DNA from: M3007 sp039804245 | Lineage (GTDB): Bacteria > Bacteroidota > Bacteroidia > Chitinophagales > Saprospiraceae | Direction: 5' to 3' | NCBI GenBank assembly: GCA_039804245.1 | Contig: JBDLWO010000210.1 | Location: 6,302-70,301 of the forward strand | DNA: 64,000 bases | Part shown: positions 41,875-51,438 of the stretch, one piece after another | How the letters are laid out: each line of letters opens with the position of its first letter | How positions within the stretch are numbered: the first letter of the stretch is position 1 | Translations under genes and position numbers: made by a program | Notes under the pieces: generated by a model | What the model saw: the letters and a program-made list of their open reading frames with translations, nothing else | What the model was told of the DNA's origin: nothing | The model's database searches: none

Positions 41875-43047
41875 TCAGTTCAGTCTTTCTATAATACCGG
41901 CTATTCCCTGCCCGCCACCTACGCAGGCAGTTACCAATCCGTAGCGCTGGTTGCTCCGGCGCATTTCATTGATAATCTGTATGGTCAGTTTCGCTCCCGT
42001 ACAACCGAGCGGGTGACCCAAAGCTACAGCACCTCCATTTACATTCACAATATCAGGGTTCAGACACCCCTCCCTGATCACGGCCAGTGCCTGTGCGGCA
42101 AAGGCCTCGTTCAACTCCACCGCTTCTATCTGATCGAGTTTCATACCCGCCTGTTTCAGCGCTTTGGGGATGGCTGCACATGGTCCAATTCCCATGTGTA
42201 TAGGCTCGACACCAGCCACCGAACAGGCTACCAGACGCGCTATGGGCTGTAGTCCAAGATTTTTGACCATTTCTTCCGACATCACCAATACAAATGCCGC
42301 TCCGTCGGACGTCTGTGAGGAGTTGCCCGCTGTCACAATACCGCCATCGGCAAATGCCGGTTTCAGTTTTGAAAGACCCTCCACACTGGTATCGCGGCGT
42401 ACTCCCTCATCAGTATCCACAGTGTATGTGCGCTCTTTTCGCTTGTCATTCTCTACCCAAATTTCAGGGACACTTACCGGAACAATTTCATCCCTGAATT
42501 TTCCGCCGTCAATAGCGGCAGCAGCCCGCTGGTGGCTCCGAACACTGAATGCATCGGCTTCTTCCCGGGTGATACCCCATTTGGAGGCCACCGCCTCCGC
42601 TGTAAGACCCATTCCCACCAGATAATCGGGGGTTTGTGAGGCTATATTGTAATTCGGTGCCAGTTTGTATCCCGTCATGGGTATGAGCGACATACTCTCA
42701 GCACCTCCCGCAATGAAGCAATGACCCATGCCAGCCCTGATCTTGGCCACGGCAATACTGATAGTCTCCAGTCCGGAAGCACAATACCTGTTTACTATCA
42801 TACCCGGTGCGTCCTTGCCCAACGCGCGGTTGGAAATAATACGACCCATCTGCAGGCCCTGTTCCCCCTCCGGATTGGCGCAGCCCACAATGCAGTCATC
42901 CACTGACTTCGGATCGAGTTGTGGTACACTGGCGACCAAATGCCGTATAACATCCACCGCCAGATCATCGGGGCGATAGGCTTTGAATCCTCCTTTGCCT
43001 GCTTTTGCCACTGCCGAGCGATACCCGGCCACAATATAAGCTTCCAT
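41875..43047 (-). CDS. Acetyl-CoA C-acyltransferase (thiolase)
   Basis: The 390-aa enzyme cleaves 3-ketoacyl-CoA to acetyl-CoA in fatty acid oxidation, or condenses acyl groups. Active residues: Cys89 in N-R-Y-C-A-S-G-L, a late G-H-P-L-G-C-T-G motif and C-V-G-G-G-Q-G-I-A with the second cysteine. The Arg-Tyr before the cysteine is typical of the FadA/FadI group. Partner dehydrogenase genes are not nearby. A degenerate -7 element, TATCTTTC (43069-43076, minus), lies 22 nt upstream. Confidence 0.93.
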   Translation of the reverse strand: MEAYIVAGYRSAVAKAGKGGFKAYRPDDLAVDVIRHLVASVPQLDPKSVDDCIVGCANPEGEQGLQMGRIISNRALGKDAPGMIVNRYCASGLETISIAVAKIRAGMGHCFIAGGAESMSLIPMTGYKLAPNYNIASQTPDYLVGMGLTAEAVASKWGITREEADAFSVRSHQRAAAAIDGGKFRDEIVPVSVPEIWVENDKRKERTYTVDTDEGVRRDTSVEGLSKLKPAFADGGIVTAGNSSQTSDGAAFVLVMSEEMVKNLGLQPIARLVACSVAGVEPIHMGIGPCAAIPKALKQAGMKLDQIEAVELNEAFAAQALAVIREGCLNPDIVNVNGGAVALGHPLGCTGAKLTIQIINEMRRSNQRYGLVTACVGGGQGIAGIIERLN

Positions 43048-43269
43048 AAATTGATGCAGTTTGATGGTGAAAGATACAGCGCAATGGCGAGTGATTGCAC
43101 CCGTATTTGGCTGTAAATTTATCGGTATTTATGAAAATTTGTTTGTTAAGACTTATTTTACCTGCAAAAGGGAACAGTTTCAGCGTTTTTTTGTTGGTTT
43201 GATCTGCTTTCTTTTGTGAAAACATACTTTTTTCCTCTCACAGACCTGACCGGGTCATTAGGGTAATAC

Positions 43270-45069
43270 GTGAAACACCTGCTCTCTTATCTCAAAAAAT
43301 TCTTCTGGCGCTATCGCTGGAGGTTTCTGCTCGGAACAATTTTTGTCGGTCTGGCCAATGCCTTCCGTGTATGGCAACCCAAAGTTATTGGTCAGGCACT
43401 CGATACAGTCATTGAACGAGTTCGCTTCTACAAGGAACACGGTGGTATCGAAGCGCATCCTGAAGCTTTTTCCGAATTGGGCAGACAAATCGCTCTGTTC
43501 GGCGCTGCTGTGATCGGACTCGCCATCCTGATGGGTCTTTTCATGTATTTCATGCGGCAGACCATCATTGTGATGAGCCGTCTGATCGAATACGATATGA
43601 GAAAAGAGATTTTCGCGCATTATACGAAGCTGGATTTGGCATTTTACAAAAGAAACAGTACCGGCGATATGATGTCTCGAATATCCGAGGATGTTTCCAA
43701 GGTGCGGATGTTTCTCGGACCCACTATTCTGTACGGACTCGATCTGATTTTCCTGTTCATTCTTGCTATTTCTTCCATGCTCAGTGTGAGTGTGGAACTC
43801 ACGCTGTGGTCGCTGCTGCCGCTCCCTTTTCTGAGTCTGTCTATCTATTGGGTAAGCTCAATTATCAACAAGAGAAGTGAGAAAATTCAGCAGCAACTGG
43901 CTGTTCTGACGAGTACCGCCCAGGAGGTTTACAGCGGAATCCGGGTAGTGAAAAGTTATGTGCAGGAAAAAGCCATGGGCCGCTGGTTTGCAGATCAAAG
44001 CGAGGAATACCGCCGCCGGTCACTCGAACTGATCCGGGTAGATGCTTTTTTCTTTCCACTCATGTCGCTGCTCATCGGAGCGAGTATTATCATTACAGTA
44101 TACGTAGGAGGGCTACTGGTAATTGAAGGAAAACTGACGGCCGGAAATATCACAGCATTCGTTATTTATATCAACATGCTGACCTGGCCCGTTACTGCTA
44201 TTGGCTGGATAGCCTCCCTGACACAGCAGGCATCCGCCTCTCAGAAGCGCATCAACGAGTTTCTAAAAACAGAACCGGCCATCCGGAATATCCACCCGTC
44301 GGAAATAACACCTCTTCTGGGAAAAGTCGAGTTCCGTAATGTATCTTTCACCTACCCCGATACAGGCATTAAAGCACTGGAAGATATCTCGTTTACCCTG
44401 AAACCCGGACAAAAAATGGCCATTATTGGTCGTACAGGAAGCGGTAAATCCACCCTCGCCGACCTGCTCGTGCGCATGTACGATGTCTCCAGCGGACAAA
44501 TTCTGATTGATGACAGGAATATTGCACAACACGATCTGTACAACCTTCGCCGGCAAATCGGCTATGTTCCCCAGGATATTTTTCTGTTCTCCGACACTGT
44601 TCTTGGCAATATTGCCTTCGGTCGGGAGGGTGTCACCCGCGAAGAAGCTGAGTTTTTTGCTAAAAGTGCTGCTGTTCACGATGATATCACCGGCCTCTCC
44701 GAGGGTTACGACACCATCGTGGGCGAACGGGGTGTCACACTCTCCGGCGGACAAAAACAGCGTATAAGTATCGCACGTGCCTTCGCCAAACATCCCGATA
44801 TCATCCTGCTCGACGATTGCCTCTCCGCCGTGGATACCAATACGGAAAGCCGTATTCTGGGGTACCTGCAATCGGCACTGGCCAATAAAACAGCCATCAT
44901 TATTACCCACCGGATATACTCCATGCTCCAGTTCGATAAAATTATCGTAATCGAAGACCAACGTATTGTTCAGTCGGGCACCCACGAAGAACTTCTCGCA
45001 CAAGAAGGCTACTATGCGGAACTCTGGGAAAAACAACGCCAGCAGGAGTCCGGCGTGAATGTGGGCTGA
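43270..45069 (+). CDS. ABC exporter, MsbA-type half transporter
   Basis: The 599-aa protein fuses a six-helix membrane domain (residues about 1-320) to an ATPase domain with Walker A G-R-T-G-S-G-K-S-T, Q-loop Y-V-P-Q-D-I-F, signature L-S-G-G-Q-K-Q-R, Walker B I-I-L-L-D-D and H-loop I-I-T-H-R. It works as a dimer, exporting a lipid, peptide or drug; the substrate is unknown. The start is GTG at 43270; a TACTTTTT at 43225 is a near-match promoter. It stands alone between opposite-strand genes. Confidence 0.94.
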   Translation: MKHLLSYLKKFFWRYRWRFLLGTIFVGLANAFRVWQPKVIGQALDTVIERVRFYKEHGGIEAHPEAFSELGRQIALFGAAVIGLAILMGLFMYFMRQTIIVMSRLIEYDMRKEIFAHYTKLDLAFYKRNSTGDMMSRISEDVSKVRMFLGPTILYGLDLIFLFILAISSMLSVSVELTLWSLLPLPFLSLSIYWVSSIINKRSEKIQQQLAVLTSTAQEVYSGIRVVKSYVQEKAMGRWFADQSEEYRRRSLELIRVDAFFFPLMSLLIGASIIITVYVGGLLVIEGKLTAGNITAFVIYINMLTWPVTAIGWIASLTQQASASQKRINEFLKTEPAIRNIHPSEITPLLGKVEFRNVSFTYPDTGIKALEDISFTLKPGQKMAIIGRTGSGKSTLADLLVRMYDVSSGQILIDDRNIAQHDLYNLRRQIGYVPQDIFLFSDTVLGNIAFGREGVTREEAEFFAKSAAVHDDITGLSEGYDTIVGERGVTLSGGQKQRISIARAFAKHPDIILLDDCLSAVDTNTESRILGYLQSALANKTAIIITHRIYSMLQFDKIIVIEDQRIVQSGTHEELLAQEGYYAELWEKQRQQESGVNVG

Positions 45070-45103
45070 CAGCTGCCGCTGCCGCCAGGTAGTGGCAGCC
45101 CAC
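45061..45103. other. GC-rich hairpin at the end of the ABC exporter gene
   Basis: GTGGGCTG (45061-45068) pairs with CAGCCCAC (45096-45103), with further G/C pairing inside. The stem includes the exporter stop codon and lies 5 nt before the rsmI stop. There is no T-run, so it may be a weak terminator or an anti-collision element. Confidence 0.45.
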
Positions 45104-45107
45104 GACC

Positions 45108-45776
45108 TCAGTCCGGCCTCCCGGACACCACAACCACAATTTCTCCCTTCACCTCTTTTCGGGTGAAATGCGCTTTCAGTTCCTCCAGACTCATCGTCAC
45201 TACTTCCTCGTGCAGTTTGCTGAGCTCCCGGGCGACACAGGCCTGCCGAGCCGAGCCACAGTGGACTATCAGCTCCTCCAGACATTTGATCAGGCGGAAG
45301 GGTGATTCATATAAAATAAATGTATGAGGAAGGGCTGATAAATACTTCAGCCGGGTCTGGCGACCTTTTTTATGAGGTAAAAACCCCTCGAAATGGAAGG
45401 TATCGCAAGGCAATCCGCTTGCCACCAAAGCTGGTACAAACGCTGTGGCGCCCGGCAAACATTCCACTTTTACCCCTCGCTGATGACAGGCTCTTGAAAG
45501 CAGAAAACCGGGGTCGCTGATACCGGGCGTACCGGCATCGGAAATAAGGGCTATGTTGGCGCCAGCCGATAACTCGTCCACTACGCGCTCCACCACAGCA
45601 TGCTCATTGTGGGCGTGAAATGAGCGCAAGGGGGTTGTAATACCGTAATGATCCAGTAATCGCTTGCTGGTGCGGGTATCTTCCGCCAGCACCACAGATA
45701 CCTCCTTCAGGATACGCAGGGCACGAAGCGTGATATCCTCCAGGTTACCTATTGGAGTGGGGACGATATACAGCAT
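45108..45776 (-). CDS. rsmI: 16S rRNA (cytidine1402-2'-O)-methyltransferase
   Basis: RsmI methylates C1402 in the ribosomal decoding centre. The 222-aa protein shows the SAM-dependent tetrapyrrole-methylase-like fold: L-Y-I-V-P-T-P-I-G-N-L at the start, E-D-T-R-T-S near residue 36, S-D-A-G-T-P-G-I-S-D-P-G-F near residue 80, and L-P-G-A-T-A-F-V-P-A-L-V. It is slightly shorter than many RsmI proteins because it lacks a C-terminal extension. It lies 3 nt after purS. Confidence 0.95.
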   Translation of the reverse strand: MLYIVPTPIGNLEDITLRALRILKEVSVVLAEDTRTSKRLLDHYGITTPLRSFHAHNEHAVVERVVDELSAGANIALISDAGTPGISDPGFLLSRACHQRGVKVECLPGATAFVPALVASGLPCDTFHFEGFLPHKKGRQTRLKYLSALPHTFILYESPFRLIKCLEELIVHCGSARQACVARELSKLHEEVVTMSLEELKAHFTRKEVKGEIVVVVSGRPD

Positions 45777-45779
45777 GAA

Positions 45780-46031
45780 TCAGAGCGACTGTATGGAGTA
45801 CGTGTAAGTCTCCATAATCAGGTTGGCCAGCAACTTGCGGCAGGCCGTATCCACTTTGTCGCGCGCTTCAGCCTCGCTGGCTGCTTCAAGCGTCATGGTG
45901 ACGTGCCTGCCAATGCGTACATCATGAATACCTGTCAGGTCGAGGTGCTTGACGTTGTTTACCACGGCTTTTCCCTGCGGATCAAGCAACTCGCGGTGTG
46001 GCATGATATCAATTTCTGCGATGAATTTCAT
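45780..46031 (-). CDS. purS: Phosphoribosylformylglycinamidine synthase subunit PurS
   Basis: The 83-aa protein is a PurS-type small subunit: K-F-I-A-E-I-D-I-M-P at the start and L-L-D-P-Q-G-K-A-V near residue 15, with a late A-C-R-K-L-L-A-N. PurS bridges PurL and PurQ in purine synthesis. The ATG at 46031 gives the family N-terminus. purL and purQ are not in this window; purD is about 10 kb away. It sits between pssA and rsmI. Confidence 0.92.
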   Translation of the reverse strand: MKFIAEIDIMPHRELLDPQGKAVVNNVKHLDLTGIHDVRIGRHVTMTLEAASEAEARDKVDTACRKLLANLIMETYTYSIQSL

Positions 46032-46086
46032 CTTGTAAGGTTGATTTATAATCCAATACCTCTTGTTCCAATCAAACAACAGGTAT

Positions 46087-46788
46087 TTATCCGGTTACTT
46101 TTTTTCTGAAAATGACAGAAATCAGGATGTACAACACGATGATTACTGTCAGCGCCAACTCTTTCAGCAGTAAAAACAAAACGGCAAACAGGACGACAAA
46201 GAAAACATTTACAGCATTGTCTTTCCAGTTGGCAAACTTTATTTTCATGCCAAACATGGGTATTTCACTGATCAGGAGTGTACAAAGTGCGATAATCAGC
46301 AGATATAGTACCCACGGATTACCCGAAATAATACCGGCCATACCGAACCGGTCGTGATGCACCGAAAGCGCCAGTCCAAGTACCAATACGGTGCTCGCCG
46401 GCGTGCTCAATCCCAGAAAATACTGCGTCTGACGTGTGTCAAGGTTAAACTTGCCCAATCTGAGTCCTGAAAATGCCGACAGCACAAATGCGGGCAGGGC
46501 TGCCATCACGATACCGGCTTGTCCGGCAGGAGCGCCGCTTAGCATCTGATACAACATGGCGCCTGGAACAACCCCGAAACTCACCACGTCTGCCAGCGAA
46601 TCCAGCTCTTTACCGAGAGGTGAACTCACCTTCAGCGCCCGTGCTGCCATACCGTCGAGGTAGTCAAACAAAAAACTGGCTACCGTGAACCATGCAGCTG
46701 TCTCCGGCTGCCAGTACAGAGTGTAGAGCAGAGCGCAGCAACCACAAAAAAGGTTGGCTAACGTAAGCGCATTGGGCAGTTGACGCAT
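46087..46788 (-). CDS. pssA: CDP-diacylglycerol-serine O-phosphatidyltransferase
   Basis: This membrane enzyme makes phosphatidylserine, the precursor of phosphatidylethanolamine. The 233-aa protein shows the exact CDP-alcohol phosphotransferase motif D-G-x2-A-R-x8-G-x3-D-x3-D starting at D-G-M-A-A-R, and about seven hydrophobic segments, as in the Bacillus-type enzyme. It follows aspS by 14 nt. Phosphatidylserine decarboxylase is not in the window. Confidence 0.95.
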   Translation of the reverse strand: MRQLPNALTLANLFCGCCALLYTLYWQPETAAWFTVASFLFDYLDGMAARALKVSSPLGKELDSLADVVSFGVVPGAMLYQMLSGAPAGQAGIVMAALPAFVLSAFSGLRLGKFNLDTRQTQYFLGLSTPASTVLVLGLALSVHHDRFGMAGIISGNPWVLYLLIIALCTLLISEIPMFGMKIKFANWKDNAVNVFFVVLFAVLFLLLKELALTVIIVLYILISVIFRKKVTG

Positions 46789-46802
46789 ATATATAAGGTG
46801 TG

Positions 46803-48572
<1,770 letters not shown>

Positions 48573-48595
48573 ATTTAAAGGTGTGTAAAGAGCTG

Positions 48596-48603
48596 CAAAG
48601 TTA
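48596..48603 (-). promoter_or_regulatory. -7 promoter element for aspS
   Basis: Minus-strand TAACTTTG matches TAnnTTTG, 24 nt before the aspS ATG. Confidence 0.55.
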
Positions 48604-49416
48604 CCATGAATACTCCGATTATTTGCTCAGGAATGAAACAGGCTCCTCACAGAGTATCTTCTTCTCTTACAGTAATGGCAGATTGATCCGGCATTCACGG
48701 CCTTTCAGTATAATTTCTGTACGAACTTGTTCACGATTTTCTGCCGGTGACAAAAATAAGCCATTTTTGACTCGGCGAGAGAATCATGAACAAACTCAAA
48801 ATCGGGCACGGATTTTGTTACTGAATGTGAAAGATACAAGTTAAAACAATTTTCCCGGGACGAAAAACTGCGATTTAAGCACATATACGTTGTGTATTTT
48901 TCTATACCATTCATAATGAACCACTTGAATACCGATATTTTTTGTTTGAAAAGATATCAACATGTCATTTGACCCTCTTTTGTAAAGATAACAAAATCAA
49001 TACATTAACTTATGCCAATTGTTGATATCCTGTGTGGATAAGCTCCGTATTCCTCACAGTTGTGAACATCAGTACAGTGGGGTAACCGGATAACGCAGCT
49101 ATTCTGTTAACAACCCACTTTTTACAAACACTTGTTCACAGATGGTGTTTTTCTGAAAAGACAAACACCCTGTTTACTCACCGTTATTCACCGCGATGTT
49201 TATAACCTTCCAACTTGTTGATCAGCTGGATAATATCCGGGGGATAATTTGTGGATAAAGCTGGTAACTTCTATGAGTAACCGGTTGCTTCTGTTGAGTT
49301 ATGGGGTTTTCCACAAATTAACAGCCCTGATGATGGCCGCAGGCCTCTAATTTTTAAACTATCCAAATTTCATTGAACAAAGGTTGCTTTGGGGAAAACT
49401 TCGCAAACGGAAGCAC
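48604..49416. other. Candidate replication origin (oriC-like) region
   Basis: No convincing gene lies in these 813 bases. There are two perfect DnaA boxes, reading TGTGGATAA, at 49033-49041 and 49250-49258. Single-mismatch boxes are TTGTTCACA (49132-49140), TTATTCACC (49184-49192) and TTTTCCACA (49307-49315). To the left is AT-rich DNA (about 48880-49020), as expected of an unwinding element, and a 10-bp inverted repeat, GATATCAACA (48953-48962) with TGTTGATATC (49020-49029). The flanking genes, aspS and ctaA, are transcribed away from it. No dnaA gene is nearby, which is common in Bacteroidota. Confidence 0.55.
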
Positions 49417-49424
49417 TACTTTTG
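49417..49424 (+). promoter_or_regulatory. -7 promoter element for ctaA
   Basis: TACTTTTG matches TAnnTTTG exactly, 18 nt before the ctaA ATG at 49442; longer readings of that gene run through it. Confidence 0.6.
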
Positions 49425-49441
49425 TTTCAAAAAAAAAGAAT

Positions 49442-50530
49442 ATGTCCTCTCGCACTTCTGCATGGGCACTGCCCGATCAAATTTCCGGTATCGTAAAAAT
49501 ATGGCTTGTTACGGGCCTCGTCATGATTTTCATGCAAATAGTCATCGGCGGGGTTACCAGGCTAACCGGTAGCGGACTGAGTATCACCCGCTGGGAAATC
49601 GTAACCGGTGCTATACCTCCGCTCAACGATGCCGACTGGATTTCAGAATTTGAGCTCTACCGGCAAACGCCTCAATACCACAAAATAAACAAGGGTATGT
49701 CGCTGGACGAATTCAAGTTTATTTATTTCTGGGAGTACTTTCACCGGCTTTGGGCCCGCATGATGTTTTTTGTTTTCATCATTCCATTCCCATTCTTTCT
49801 CTGGAAGGGTATGCTTACCCGCGAACTCCGGAACTGGCTCATCGCCGTTGTATTACTCGCCGGGCTTGAAGGCTTTTTTGGCTGGATCATGGTGGCGAGC
49901 GGTTTGCGTGAAAGACCCTGGGTTAATGCGTACAATCTGACGCTACACCTTTGTATGGGAGTTATCATTTTTTGTACCCTGCTATGGACTGCTTTTATCG
50001 CGTTCAGACCAGCCCCGAGACCACTTGGCTTAAACTCCGGAAATAAATTATCGGTTGTTATGCTCGGTGTTGCATTTTTTCAGATAGCTCTTGGCGCCAT
50101 GATGTCGGGCTCCAAAGCAGGTCTTTTTTACCCCACCTGGCCTGATATCCGTGGAGAATATTTTCCCGCCATATTGCTGGATCCGGAGCACTGGCAACTG
50201 AACAGTTTTCTGGAATATGATACCAACCCGTTCATGCCCGCACTCATCCACTTTTTACACAGAAATACTGCTTATATACTGACAATCATTGTTTTATGGT
50301 TCCTTTGGAAGGGGTACAAAAGCACGGGCTTTGTCTCCGGAAAAGGGGGGTGGTTACTACTCGCCGGGCTGCTTGTTTTACAGGTAACCCTGGGGATTTT
50401 TACCCTCATAAATTGTGTCGGAGCGGTACCGGTTGATCTGGGGGTTTACCATCAGGCATGTGCCGTTTTACTCATCGGAGTAATTCTCTGGTTTGTTTAC
50501 CGAACATCTGAAAGAGTAAAGTCTGTGTGA
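49442..50530 (+). CDS. ctaA: Heme A synthase (COX15/CtaA)
   Basis: CtaA oxidises a methyl group of heme O to make heme A for aa3-type cytochrome oxidase. The 362-aa protein has about eight membrane helices in two repeats and the conserved features I-G-G-V-T-R-L-T-G-S-G-L-S-I, E-Y-x-H-R-L-W-A-R near residue 100, H-L-C-M-G and a late F-L-H-R-N-T-A-Y. The motif histidines for two hemes are present. Oxidase subunits and ctaB are not in this window. The ATG at 49442 is set by the promoter. Confidence 0.95.
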   Translation: MSSRTSAWALPDQISGIVKIWLVTGLVMIFMQIVIGGVTRLTGSGLSITRWEIVTGAIPPLNDADWISEFELYRQTPQYHKINKGMSLDEFKFIYFWEYFHRLWARMMFFVFIIPFPFFLWKGMLTRELRNWLIAVVLLAGLEGFFGWIMVASGLRERPWVNAYNLTLHLCMGVIIFCTLLWTAFIAFRPAPRPLGLNSGNKLSVVMLGVAFFQIALGAMMSGSKAGLFYPTWPDIRGEYFPAILLDPEHWQLNSFLEYDTNPFMPALIHFLHRNTAYILTIIVLWFLWKGYKSTGFVSGKGGWLLLAGLLVLQVTLGIFTLINCVGAVPVDLGVYHQACAVLLIGVILWFVYRTSERVKSV

Positions 50531-50547
50531 TTATTAAAGTGTTTTGC

Positions 50548-50555
50548 TACTTTTG
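50548..50555 (+). promoter_or_regulatory. -7 promoter element for the alpha/beta hydrolase
   Basis: TACTTTTG matches TAnnTTTG exactly, 24 nt before the ATG. Confidence 0.6.
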
Positions 50556-50578
50556 CACATTCACTCGAACCATTACTC

Positions 50579-51358
50579 ATGGATTTACAGATTAAAGAAG
50601 AACATGGGTTCCGATACTTAGAATCCGGAGGCAGCGGAGAAACTCTCATGCTCCTGCACGGCCTCTTCGGAGCGCTCAGTAATTTTCAGGGAATTATCCG
50701 GAAATTTTCGGATGATTACAATGTTGTTGTGCCCATTCTTCCCATTTACGACCTGCCCATTTTTCAGGTGTCGGTCAGTGGTCTTGTTGAGGCAGTCTCA
50801 AAATTTGTCGAATACAAGGGATATGAGAAGGTTCATGTTCTGGGCAATTCTCTGGGTGGGCACATTGCCATCCTGTTCACCATCGCACATCCCGAAAAGG
50901 TATCATCTCTTATACTGACAGGCAGTTCAGGTCTTTTTGAGAGCGCATTCGGCAGTGCGTTTCCGAAAAGGGGCGACTACGAGTATATCAAGAACAAAAC
51001 TGCGGAAACATTCCACGACCCGGCAGTAGCCTCCAAAGAACTGGTGGACGAAGTCTTTTCTATTGTGAATGACAAGGGAAAGGCTATCAGGGTTGTAGCA
51101 ACCGCCAAATCTGCCGTGCGCCATAATGTTGGCGATAAACTGTACCAGATCAAGGCGCCTACCCTGCTCGTGTGGGGAAAACAGGATACTATAACTCCCC
51201 CGTTCGTTGCAGAGAAATTCCATGATCTCATAGAAAATTCCCGGTTGATCTTCCTGGACCAGTGCGGACACGCACCCATGATGGAAAAGCCGGATGAATT
51301 CAATGAGATTCTCGGACGATTCCTGGACGGAGTAACTGACAAAAAATCAGTTTCCTGA
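50579..51358 (+). CDS. Alpha/beta hydrolase
   Basis: The 259-aa protein has the catalytic triad of the fold: Ser91 in L-G-N-S-L-G-G, the aspartate in K-Q-D-T-I-T-P-P and the histidine in C-G-H-A-P-M-M-E-K-P. The oxyanion motif is L-L-H-G-L-F-G. It is cytoplasmic and has no other domain; the reaction is unknown. A perfect terminator follows. Confidence 0.93.
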   Translation: MDLQIKEEHGFRYLESGGSGETLMLLHGLFGALSNFQGIIRKFSDDYNVVVPILPIYDLPIFQVSVSGLVEAVSKFVEYKGYEKVHVLGNSLGGHIAILFTIAHPEKVSSLILTGSSGLFESAFGSAFPKRGDYEYIKNKTAETFHDPAVASKELVDEVFSIVNDKGKAIRVVATAKSAVRHNVGDKLYQIKAPTLLVWGKQDTITPPFVAEKFHDLIENSRLIFLDQCGHAPMMEKPDEFNEILGRFLDGVTDKKSVS

Positions 51359-51388
51359 TTCGCGCAACCATTCTATTGTAATAGGCCC

Positions 51389-51423
51389 TGCCCACGCTGC
51401 TCCGGTAACGTGGGCATTTTTTT
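51389..51423 (+). terminator. Terminator after the alpha/beta hydrolase
   Basis: TGCCCACG (51389-51396) pairs with CGTGGGCA (51409-51416), then TTTTTTT (51417-51423). It ends just 15 nt before the next gene starts. Confidence 0.9.
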
Positions 51424-51438
51424 AAACCAGATTTCACC

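Noticed and set aside
44263..45285. 340-codon open frame opposite the ABC exporter and rsmI
   Set aside because: It crosses the ends of two real convergent genes and resembles no protein family.
48581..48844. 87-codon plus-strand frame in the origin-like region
   Set aside because: It begins inside the aspS promoter, has no family features and its composition is not protein-like.
48705..48914. 69-codon minus-strand frame in the same region
   Set aside because: Short, without promoter or recognisable sequence.
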